NCBI GenBank assembly: GCA_006384855.1
Contig: VCJN01002565.1
Span: 19,935 to 83,934 of the forward strand
DNA length: 64,000 bases
Reading direction: 5' to 3'
Source of the DNA: Tetraselmis striata
Lineage: Eukaryota > Chlorophyta > Chlorodendrophyceae > Chlorodendrales > Chlorodendraceae
Shown: one piece after another, positions 46,150 through 56,253 of the stretch
Layout: every line of letters starts with the position of its first letter
How positions within the stretch are numbered: the first letter of the stretch is position 1
Program-made: the position numbers and the translations under genes
Notes under the pieces: generated by a model
Databases searched by the model: none
Told to the model about the DNA's origin: nothing
What the model saw: the letters and a program-made list of their open reading frames with translations, nothing else

Positions 46150-47080
46150 GTAATGGCAGACACAAGCCATCGACAGATGTTGGAGTCCACGTAAGCGCCC
46201 AGCAGGCGACGGCGCCGAGTGTCTTCTGACAAGGTAGAATGTTGCAGCATGCTGACGGGATAACCCATAGCGATAGCCCAAATATCACAGCATGGTTAAG
46301 TCAACTCCCCGCAGAGTATGAGCATATCGCTCCAAGGGCCATCAGGATGGATGACACGGTATGCATAGCTGCCGCGTCGAGAGACAAACTTCGGGAAGAT
46401 ACTGTCTTGCAAATGTGGTGGCGCCGTCCAGGCACGCAGGTGAGAAGCCCTACTGCTTGAGGAGGTCACCGACTGGTGGTGGGCGGCAAAGGGAGGACTG
46501 AAAGTGTTGCTGAAGGGTATCGGTGTCAAGGATGTTGGTCGATAGTAAGGTATTCCGACGAGCCGACGAGCCGAGTTCGTGGGCACGGGCAAGGAATGGA
46601 TCCCCAAGAGCAGCGCGCAGTTCGGGGAATCGCGCCGCCCCAGGGTGCATTGGCAATGATATAGTTCAGCACCCCGGATTGTAGTTTCATTGGCGAGCGG
46701 GGCGATGATGTCACACACAGCATAGAAGGGCTTGGCGTCCGGGTCGCGAAGTCCATGTTGCAGTCCGGCAGTAGAGAAGGGATTGCATGGTGGAGTAGCG
46801 ATGACTAGATCGACATACGGAAGTTGGGCGAGATCCGCGCCGGTGATGGACATGATGTCTTGAGGAAGCCGCTTGTACTGCAGACGGTGGAAGCGTGTCA
46901 GGTGATGAAAAGGACAGCTTCAGAAGCTCCATTATGTCCATGGCGGCACGTGCAGTCTCGTCGGAGTCCACCAAGGGAAGTATGCCAATAGGCAGGCCGG
47001 CCGCTGCAATGTGCCTGATGAACCCTGGCACAGCGCCAGAACAAAGGAGCAGGATATGAAGTGGCGCCGGTGTTTAAAGT
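46150..47080 (-). pseudogene. retrotransposon-borne cytosine-5 DNA methyltransferase domain
   Basis: About 310 codons on the minus strand hold the C5-methyltransferase motif series in order. Motif I is ILLLCSGAVPGFIRHIAAAG with VDSDETARAAM. Motif IV is LVIATPPCNPFSTAGL, with the Pro-Cys nucleophile. Motif VI is NYIIANAP, where the usual Glu of ENV is Ala. The motif VIII region is HELGSSARRNTLLSTN. A motif IX-like part is FPKFVSRRGSYAYR, and motif X is WAIAMGYP followed by RRRRLLGAYVDSNICRWLV. The enzyme class methylates cytosine in DNA. The parts occupy different frames (changes near 46910, 46660 and 46300), so this copy is broken. The end lies ~50 bp from the protease, consistent with a polyprotein domain. 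Confidence 0.85.
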
Positions 47081-48752
47081 AGACGCTAAAGGCTGGATGT
47101 GGAGCACTGGCGGGAGTGGTGCCGGTCCAGATTCAGTGGCGTGTAGAGCTGTGTCCTCAGTGGCGATGAGTGCGCTATTAGTATAAGGACTGGATGTGGG
47201 AGTTGTGGTGACGCGTTGGCGGTCAGCAGCTTTGGCAATGTTCCAATCAGAAGCGGCAAGGGGCTTTTGGCGGACTTCCGCAAAGACTGCGCGGCGGAAT
47301 GACTGCATAATTGGCCAGCAAGGGTCCATGGGGCGCTGTGACGGTCCAGCGCGCTGAAGGGCGCGATAGAGCTGCATCAAATCAGTCTGATTGTTGTGGT
47401 GGATGCAGGGTATGTTGTGGAAACCATACGTGACAAGCCGCCTCGTAAGAGCGTTGCCATGCAAATCACGGTGAATGACCCTGTGGCAGCGCAGCCGGGT
47501 GTCGCGGATATGAAACGCAGAGAGGTCAGGGATGCGTGTGCTGTCGGGAACAGCGGCAAAGTTGCTGAGCTCCGCCTGAAAGGCTCCGTGCCACTCATGC
47601 TGGGCAGGAGCATGGACAGGAACACGGCGCCACTTGCCGCAGGCAATGCTGCCATCAGCCCGGCGAGGGATGTAGTTGATGAGGCGAGTGGCTGGTCGAG
47701 ATGGAGGTGGAGTGAAGTCCGGCAGATCCCAAAGGTGAGCCGCAATTGCAGCAGTGAATGCAGCATGGCAGACAGGTAGTAGCGGCGCGGTGGCGAGCGG
47801 AGCGCATACGGCGGCGGTTGCGACGCTGGTATGTGGTATCGCGAAGCCGTGCGCCACGAGGCACGTGCGTTGTGTTGATGGGCTCCAGCGCCACGTGAGT
47901 CAGGTCGATGCGGGGTTGGTAGGCATCGAGGTCTGCAGTAGAGGACTTGTCGTTGTCATCTGGCGAGGCGGCGACATAGAGAATGCAGTACCGAGAGCCT
48001 CGATTGTTGATAGGCATGGCAACGACCCGCAGTTTGACTTGCCGCTAGAAGTACGCCATCTCCGCATCGTAGCTGCGCTGACGGGCGGCAGCCTGTGCCG
48101 GGGATGCTTGGAAGGGGTCCGCAGGGCGATTGAACGGAGGCTGGATGAGAAGCGACTGCTGGGGGAAGATCATGGACGGAGGAAGAGGTGCCTCGGCCGG
48201 CTTAATCGCAGAGGGCGAGGTACAGCGAATGAAGTGAAGGACGGAGTCCTCATACTCCTTCCCGTGTGCGTTTGCATCCGCCTCTATCACGGCGGTGGCA
48301 GCAAGGTCACACGCGAGGTCGGCCTAGTCGAAGGCCATCTGAGCAGCCGTGATGTCCGCAGGGTAGAGTGACGACAGCTGGCGCGCACTCGGGCAACCAA
48401 TAAGCGGGACACGCAAGTTGAAGCTTGTTGATGGGCGACGCTAGCAGTGTCGGCGCGGAGCTGAGCGGCCATGGCATCGACACCGTTCATCTCAACCGCC
48501 AAAGTAGCCATAGCGATGGATGGCTGAGATTCGGTGTGTGGCGATAGGTGAAGAGAAAGAGTGGGCTGCACAGGCGCGGCGGAATGAAGGTGGCGCTCAT
48601 CAGTCATGTCGCCGCAGATGTCGTCATTGGTGTCGGAGCACTCGCCGGATGACTCGGAGGTGAAGTTGTCGAAGAAGGTATCAGCAGTGGCAACGCTGCT
48701 GTCTTCGCATTTAGAGTTGACTGGCTTCTCGTCTTGTGCTACCATGGATGGC
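47080..48752 (-). other. unassigned coding-like segment upstream of methyltransferase
   Basis: A long minus-strand frame (~47857-47080) contains HEWHGAFQAELSNFAAVPD and IRDTRLRCHRVIHRDLHGNAL, with further frames to 48752 (MPINNRGSRYCILYVAASPD near 48017). An acidic region is present (SSGECSDTNDDICGDMTDE). No family is recognised. Its position between gag and the methyltransferase suggests it entered with, or serves, the methyltransferase. It could be a target-recognition or reader region, which is speculation. Confidence 0.5.
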
Positions 48753-49741
48753 CTATGGGACGGTGCCACCAGCTGAGGGCTCGGGGGCAGGTGTAGTAGA
48801 ATTGTTGCCGGCAACCACGGCGGTCACGCTTCCTCCTGGGCGCTCCCTACGCTTGATGTCGAGCTTCCTCTTGAAACAGTCGTAGTCCATGGTGTGGCCA
48901 CGCTTGTCGCAGTACTTGCGGATGGGTACGTCTCCATGTGGGCGTGACGGCGGTGGCGGGGCATTGGCCAACGCGCGACGGAAGAGTCCATGCTCTCCAT
49001 GTTGGTGCTCAGCATCTTCAGGGTAAACAGGATGGCAGCGTTGGAGTTGATGGCGACATTTGAAGAGTTGTCGGCTGCAAACGTTGAGGTAGGTTGATCA
49101 GCGGGCTCCGGGTCCACCGTAAGCATTGAGTCCCTGACATGTTGGACAGCGGCATCAAGGGTGGTAGCAGTGACAACTCTCGTAGAAAGTATCTGCGCAA
49201 CGGTTCGGAACTCATCGCGAAGGCCCTTGATGAACGCGATGACTAGCGTGGACTCATCAGGCGCCTTGTCCATGCACTCCAGCTCTCTACGCACCGGGTT
49301 AAGACGGTTATCGTAATCCGTGAGGTCCTCGGTTGTCTTCATTCGCATGTGTAGCGCCTCATTACAGGTCTGAGCACGAAAGCGAGGTGACTGTAGAAGG
49401 GTGGCGAGAAGTGCGTCGATCGCTTTACGACCACGCACTACGGGGTCGGTGTTGTTGGTGAAGCGGAGAAGCTCGGTTCCGGCTTGCTTGTCCGGAACGA
49501 TCTGGTTGAGGATAGACATGAAGGTAGCATGATGTTGTGGGCTGGTATCAATAGTCCAGAGCTCATCAAAGCCCGGCTTGGAACTGACATCCGCCTTGAC
49601 TGGCAGCCACCCGACCAAAGTGCCATTGGCCTCCTTGGCATTGTGGAGAGGAAGGTGTTTGAAGCCCTTGATGCGAAGAGAGACCACAGAGGAGTCCTCG
49701 TCGGCAGGCATGCTGACAGCTGATTTGAGCAGCTGGAGCAA
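48753..49741 (-). pseudogene. copia gag
   Basis: It encodes a copia-type capsid region (ECMDKAPDESTLVIAFIKGL, DSMLTVDPEPADQP), normally the particle-forming protein. A remnant of a CCHC knuckle (YCDKRGHTMDYDC) lies in another frame (48971-48800), so a frameshift near 48970 separates capsid from nucleocapsid. The first Cys of the knuckle is not visible. Confidence 0.75.
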
Positions 49742-50085
49742 CAGAAATAACTATAGTTGTTGAAGCACAGAAAGGTGCAGCTATAGCTGGTTGGAGCCGT
49801 AGCAGGCAGAACTGCAGCAGCAGGTATCAGGGAGAGGGCTCATGTGGGCAGCAATGTTGTCAGGCCAACATGGGACCAAGGCTGCAACAGCTGTGTCAAT
49901 CCGAGGGTTGCGTCGTGTCGACGAGCAGGTGCGTGTCGTGTAGAGCACAGTTGAAGAAGGAAGTTGGTGATACCAACTACATGCACAGAGCTCAACAGGT
50001 GAGCAGATGAATGTGTTTGCAGATCACAGGTGGCAGAGAAGGTGTCTGAAGAAGGGAGCTCTCAGTGAGAGGGTCCATAACCTAA

Positions 50086-50537
50086 TGAATGTTCAGACTA
50101 ACAACAGGTGTGATTGCACAGTGACAGTAGAGACTGTAAGGTTTGGTGGGAAACAAAGAAGTGATTACAATGCTAGTAGCGATTCTAGAAATAGTATAGT
50201 TACTGGCTATTGCTGCATCTCACGCTCACAGCGCTCCAATGGCTGGAGAGCTGTAGATTCTAAGGCTGTATCACAGCACATGGAAGCTCATGAGATTTTG
50301 CTGCAACAAGGCTGTATCATTCTCTGCTTGTGCCCTTGTTGAACAATTGTCATTAGTTTCCGGCTTGACTGTATCATACACGTCTTTGTTAATGTATATA
50401 TAATCCTGCGATGTATGTTGATTCTGCTGTGTCAGTTCAGGTCCTGCCCGCCTGAAAGGGCACGCCGATATTTACTTTGCATTGACTACGGTGTCATTCA
50501 GTACATTCGTACAAAGCATTACTCAGTTACTTCGACA
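50086..50537 (-). repeat. copia 5' LTR
   Basis: 452 bp, ending (on the plus strand) CTTCGACA at 50537. The leader with TCTCACTGAGAGC lies immediately inside. It is the best preserved of the three LTRs in the window. Confidence 0.88.
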
Positions 50538-51269
50538 TAGATAGGCACATGTCGTCTCCCCACCCATCCGCTGCCTGGGTGGACCCGACGACCGTCCTCG
50601 GCCCTCTGATTTGCGAGCCCCCCGTCCGCCTCCACCCCCGGATGGGGATGGGGGCAGGGATCGTGCACGGGTTGCACCTTGGTAGCCTTGGATCCGCCCG
50701 TGCTGTCACTGCCGCAGAGGAGCAGTGCGAGCTGGACACCGGCGTCCAATGCCGTTGCTGGTCCGGTCAACTCGTTCGCTGTTCGTTGAGCACCCTCTCC
50801 CTTCCTGTCCTGTCGGCGCCTCCACATCACATTCGGCCTAGTGCCGCTATTGGAGTGGTTCGGGATGTTGTGCTGGGAGGGAGTTCTACGTTCGGCGGAA
50901 GGGGACGCGACCGAGCTGCCGGCGGATCTGGCGCTGGGAGGCCCGCGTCGGTTACCCGCCCGTGGCGGCCCGTTCTGGGTTGAACCCCCCCACTTTCGCT
51001 CCTTGCTGCGAGACCTCTTCGAAGCCCCTCTTCGAAGCCCCTTTCCTGTCGGCGCCTCCACATCACGTTCGGCCTAGTGCCACAATTGGGACTATGTGCT
51101 GGGGTGAGCGTCCCTACTGCGTGGAGCGGCGGCTGGCGGGTGGCGATGCCTGGTCGGTAGCTGCCATGGCGGTTCCCCCCTCTGGAAGCTTTAGCTGGAT
51201 TTCCTTCTGGATTTCGTTCTGGATCTCTGTATGGATATCTTGATTGTCCATTTAGCACATGTAATCTTA
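50538..51269. other. spacer with a short direct repeat
   Basis: No gene is recognised. A ~45-bp segment containing GTCGGCGCCTCCACATCAC occurs at ~50812 and ~51045 in direct orientation. Short CTTCGAAGCCCC and GGATTTC tandem units are nearby. Confidence 0.6.
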
Positions 51270-53250
51270 CGCACATCGCACTCACATCACATATAGTCGC
51301 CACGAGTTGACGAGAAGCCTGCGGCGGGCCTCCCATCGCGGTTGATGAGACACGCAATCTCGCGAGTATGCGAAATATAGACGGATACATATAGGAATGA
51401 CTGCTTAGTAATTGGGGATAGTAGTGTTGACGATAATGAGCGCGTCACGCCTCTCAACGCGGGCCTCTGGTTGCACCTCACCCCCCCCTCCCCCCCCCCC
51501 CCCCCCCCCCCAACACACACACACACCCACAACCACCCACTCGTAGCGTTCACTACGAGGGACCACCGAGGTGAGTGGTTCGGTTTTGATACGGACACTG
51601 GTACAGATAGGAGACGGTCGCCCGCGCCTTGTTGCCGCCCTAAATTGCTGGCGACCGGCATGCACCTGCTACCGCCCGAAGATGATGCACGCGCCGCAGC
51701 CATTAGCAGATGGCACAGTATACGACATCATCGCGAAACCCTCGCGAATCGGTAGGGCTTATCGTCTTAATTTCGGGATGCTCTGACGTCTGCATTTCCG
51801 GTATTTCACGGCCCCGCGGCCCGGTCTCACCCACAGCAGCAGACAGACGGCGGTACAGGGTAACGTTTTTAGTTTAGTTATAGTTGTAGTTCGCATGCCG
51901 ACGATGGTCCAGTGCCGAGCCGCCCCCGTTCCCACCATCCCCGTGTCTTCTACCAGGCCCCCGTCCTACACATATTCGTTGGTTTGGCGCTTGCCACAGC
52001 AACTGCTAGCCTTCGCAAGTCCACTTTGTACTACACCGACTGATCCAGGACGTTGTTTTCAGCAGCAGCAATACCCTGCCTCGCTGCGGTGTGTTGATCC
52101 CAGAATAGCGACTGTGCCGCCTGAGGCCGAGCGTACGTTGTTTCACTGTCACCTTCACCGACCGCGCGACAATGGGTGGCTGCGTGTCTACAACCCACGG
52201 CAACTCGGTAAGTCTGTCTCTCCCCTCGCTTCCATCCCCCCCGCCCGCCCTCTTTGTCTTTGGTCGCACCGCGCGCGGTCGGCCTAGATATGCTGTCTTG
52301 TGCACATGCCGTTGTGCACCTGCGCCGACCTCGAAGCCCTCTCCGCTCACAACGGCATCCCACGCAAGATCCCTAAATTGAGCTTGTTGTACCGTGGTAT
52401 TGTCACCTTCTCTAGAACAACCGCGCGGTCTTATATAGCGGCGGCAGCGGTCTGTGTAGTCTACCGTATCTACCGTCGTTACTGAATGCCGCCGCGGACG
52501 GTATACCCCGCATGCCGCTTTGGGCCGCGCCATACGAGTTGGAGAAACTCGGGGTTTGGACAAATTCAATGATGTGACAAGGGAATTAGGGAACAGTCAC
52601 GACCCCCCGAGATCACGGGGCCACCAGCTTGATCCCGAACATGCGAATAGAAGACAAGCGTTGTGTCATACCGTACCGTTTTTGGCAAACTTCAAGCCTT
52701 GGCCGGGCCGAGGCCAGCCGGGGGGGGATTCTGGGTCGGCGTGTGCAACCCTGGGGCTCCTCCTGCCTGATCCTGTGCTGATGTCTTTCGTCCTGCCATC
52801 CAAACACACGCCTCAGACAGTCATATCGGCGCAGCCGGATAGCACCCAGCTACCACCTGAACTAGGGTGCTTCAATCGTAACGGTGTTTACTTCCCCTTT
52901 TCCCAGGCTGCTATCAGTGCTTGTGGCATGTGGCTTGGGATTGCAAGAAAGAGCCACGGTTTTATAGCTATGTTATAGCTATGTCTGGTCTAGGGCATCA
53001 GCATCTCGTACTGCTCTCGCTGCATATGCGTGAGGAAACTATCTCAAAGTTTTGGTACTAGCAGAGCAGTTTCCTAAGTAGTACACTGCTGTCATCTCCG
53101 ACAGTATTCATACTATCACACTAGGCAGCAAAGTAGCCTCAGTAAATGTACTTTGGCCATGCTGGGATCATGTATGCCCCCTGGGGCTGCTACACGCGGA
53201 TATCCGCTTCCAGAAACGTTTGCTGACTTCTTGCTTGTGACATTTCCCAG
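51270..53250. other. upstream region of right NLR gene
   Basis: Conserved with the left arm (8881-11609). It includes a C run (~51488-51510) and the candidate 5' exon starting MSFVLPSKHTPQTV at 52781. There is no recognised domain, and the true gene start is unresolved. Confidence 0.45.
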
Positions 53251-54340
53251 GCTGCCATCCAACCAGGCCCACCGCCGGCCCAGGCCGCCGCACCTGAAGG
53301 CCCTCTGCCGCCATCAGCGCAACCCACCGTGACACCGCCTGCCGAGGACGAAGCACCGGGTGCCGCAGATGCCGTCCTGGTCCCCACTGCCGCTCCAGCA
53401 GCGGTGAGTTGGTGCATCACCTGACCGCTCATGAGCCGACACTTCTTTTGCCCAAAGGGGACATTCTCCCTCCGGCTGTGGCATGCTTGAGTTCGCATCT
53501 TGGTGGTTTGCTGACTTTTTGTGCCGTTCCGTGCTTGTGGTTGGCATGAACCCCTCAAGGCTGCCATCCAACCAGGCCCACCGCCGGTACCGGCCGCCGC
53601 ACCTGAAGGCCCTCTGCCGCCATCAGCGCAACCCACCGTGACACCGCCTGCCGAGGACGAAGCACCGGCTGCCGCAGATGCCGTCCTGGTCCCCACTGCC
53701 GCTCCAGAAGCGGTGAGTTGGTACATCACCTGACCGCTCATGAGCCGACACTTCTTTTGCCCAAAGGGGACATTCTCCCTGCGGCTGTGGCATGCTCGTG
53801 TGCGCGTCCTGATGGTTCGCTGACTGTTTGTGCCGTTCCGTGCTTGTGGTTGGCACGAACCCCTCAAGGCTGCCGTCCAAGCAAGCCCACCGCCGGTCCA
53901 GGCTGCTGCACCTGAAGGCCCTCTGCCGCCATCAGCGCAACCCACCGTGACACCGCCCGCGAAGGATGAAGGACCAACCGCTGCAGATGCCGTCCTGGTC
54001 CCCACTGCCGCTCCAGAAGCGGTGAGTTGGTGCATTACTTGAGCTGACCGCTCATGAGCCAACACGACACTCGTTTTGCTCAAAGCGGACATTTTCCTTC
54101 CGCCTTTGGCATGCTCAAGATCGCATCCTGGTGGTTTGCTGACTGTTTGTGCCAATCTGTGCTTGCGGCCGGCATGATCCCCTCAAGGCTGCCATCCAAG
54201 CAAGCCCACCGCCCATCCAGGCCGCCGCACTTGAAGGCCCTCTGCTGCCATCAGCGCAACCCATCGTGACACCACGTGCGGAGGACGAAGGACCAACCGC
54301 CGCAAAGGCTGTGTTGGTCCCCACTGCCGCTCCTACATCG
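53251..54340 (+). repeat. four tandem 153-bp Pro/Ala-rich exons (right NLR gene)
   Basis: Exons 53251-53403, 53560-53712, 53869-54021 and 54188-54340 are each exactly 153 bp. They have AG acceptors and GTGAG donors and are in phase 0. They encode PEGPLPPSAQP, TVTPPAEDEA and ADAVLVPTAAPE variants. The copy number equals that of the left arm. Confidence 0.8.
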
Positions 54341-54724
54341 GTGAGCTTTTGTACTCAATGCCCACCCATGCACCGACACTCATAGTTTTCATGACTTGCC
54401 TGGGAAGTTTGGCTCTCGGTGGCTATCGCATGTCCGTATCTGTTTCCTGATAGATGCGGAAGCACACGTGAATGTGCCATCCTGACAAATATATAGGCTA
54501 CCTTTACAGTCAATAACGACATTGTACTAGTTACTGCCACCTAGTTACTGGCGGCTATCGCATGTCCGTATCTATCGCATGTCTGTTTCCTGATAGATGA
54601 GCAACCATACGTGGATGTGCCATCCTGATGTGCCTACCTGATGTGCCTACCTTTACAGCTAATAACGACATTGTACAAGTTGTTACTGCCAGCGCAGCTG
54701 ACCCATCCGCAGCTTGACATCGGG

Positions 54725-56127
54725 GAGGCGCTGGATGTCCTGACACAGTTACACCTATTCCATCAGCTACTGATTTGGCTGATTTCCCACTTTGCCTCCG
54801 GCAGACTTCTGCCATGGAAGCAGCGGCTGCGCCACAAGTCGAGGAAGTGGAGGCCGCAGCGCCTGAACCTGTTCCGACAGGGGAGCATGGCCTGCCCGCC
54901 ACTTTCAGCAACGTCGGCGCAGTGGCTGCTGATGCCCTGCCGGTAAGCGGCCTAGCTGATCACCAACCAGTCAATGCGAATATTCAGCTGTTAAATCCAG
55001 AAGTACCGAGCCGGTCAATGTGTGCTCTATACAGCATTGCGGCAACTGTGGTGGTAGCAGTCGGCATATCACGCCATTCTCAGAGCGCTTGAATTTGGGA
55101 CACTTTGTTCTGTGGAAAGGAGCTTCTTCACGCGGTGCGGCTTGCTGACCTCCACTTATGCTCATGCAGGCCCAAGATGGCCTTACGGATGCCACGACTG
55201 AAGCAGGCGACAACGGCAAGGTACTCATGCCGCCTCAGCAAGAGCCGCCTGATGCCGCCTCGGCCTCCGGCATACCCGTTGCGCCTGTACATTGCGGCAT
55301 GATTCTACGTCTGTCAAATGAATACTCATCAGTAGTTGCTTCCCCTGGCCAGCAGCTGCCTGCATATCCATGGCGCACTGCCTGGACGCATGATGCACAG
55401 TGTGTATGCAAGTCCATGCCCAGTCCATGTGATAGCAATGTCACAAAATCGCCGTGCAATGCAGGAGACTACCGAGGGCCCCAGTCCGGGCCAGGAGGCC
55501 AAGGATGCCGCAGCTCTACTGCCGGACCCCATCGGCATGGAGGAGGTTCGGGCTGCTCCAGCATCAACAGAGGTATTGCTGGCACCGTGCAGTGCTGCCC
55601 ACCTGTCACGCTACTCCGGAAAGTCCGACCAGCGCCTCGAGAGGGCAGCGCGTGGCCTGCGGTGGGCTGTTTGATGCTGACCATTAGACAACTCTGCTTG
55701 ATGTGCAGGCAGCAGTGGTGTCCGAGGAGGCAATTCCGGACAAGGAGGAGCTCCACAGCCTCGGAGCCAAAGCTGAAGAGTCAGCGCATGAGCCGGGGGA
55801 GGCGTCAGCCGAGACACCCCAGGCTGCAGACACCGTGAAGGCGTCCGTGGGTGAAGATGACATTGAGGAGGTATGTGGCGGCGTTTCCAACCTGTTGACG
55901 CCTTGTGTGTTTTGACGTCCCAAAGTAGTCTCAACACCCACCTAGCATGGTCGCGACATGCCGCGCGCGGGCTCACTGTTCACTGTTGATAACTGCTGCT
56001 TTGCTGAGGGACTGTGTGTGCACATGGCCAGATTCCAAGGCAGAGCATTGCTGACGCAAACCCCCATCTAGCTGCTCGGATGGATGACCAGATCCGGCTG
56101 GCAAAGGGAGATGGTTTTGTGCGTGAG
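54725..56127 (+). CDS. upstream coding exons of right NLR gene
   Basis: Exons ~54725-54942 (acidic, with [20 protein letters not shown]), 55170-55220 (51 bp), 55465-55572 (108 bp), 55709-55870 (162 bp) and 56032-56127 (96 bp, [20 protein letters not shown]) have whole-codon lengths where both ends are clear. They lead in phase 0 to the large exon at 56254. The first of them has no left-arm counterpart. The others match left exons 7527-6574. The content is low-complexity acidic and of unknown function. Confidence 0.65.
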
Positions 56128-56253
56128 GTCTGGACCCGCCCCGAGAATGCTCTGACTCTCTCCCCTCCTGCATGGTGCGCTGCCGGCCGTGAGTGGGGGC
56201 ATGGCGATCTCGCGAGCTTAAACATGTGTACATGCCATGTCCACATCTGCCAG

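Larger units (their letters stand above)
42028..50537 (-). mobile_element. Ty1/copia LTR retrotransposon with methyltransferase domain
   Basis: The 8.5-kb element is bounded by similar LTRs (42028-42478 and 50086-50537). On the minus strand the LTR starts TGTCGAAG and ends TTCA. A purine tract (AGGAGGGGGG) lies just before the 3' LTR at 42478, and a leader follows the 5' LTR. Coding order on the minus strand is gag (49741-48753), an unassigned segment, a cytosine-5 DNA methyltransferase (47080-46150), protease, integrase, RT and RNase H. PR-INT-RT-RH is the copia order. Multiple frameshifts show decay. No matching target duplication was found (ACTAA against TAGAT). Confidence 0.9.

Noticed and set aside
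42023-50542. Target-site duplication of the copia element
   Set aside because: The flanking pentamers (ACTAA and TAGAT) do not match, so no TSD is claimed. Rearrangement or mutation may have removed it.
56014-56253. In-frame upstream extension of the right NLR exon
   Set aside because: The left copy has a stop codon at the equivalent place, and conserved splice sites bound an intron (56128-56253). The 56032-56127 part is kept as a separate exon.
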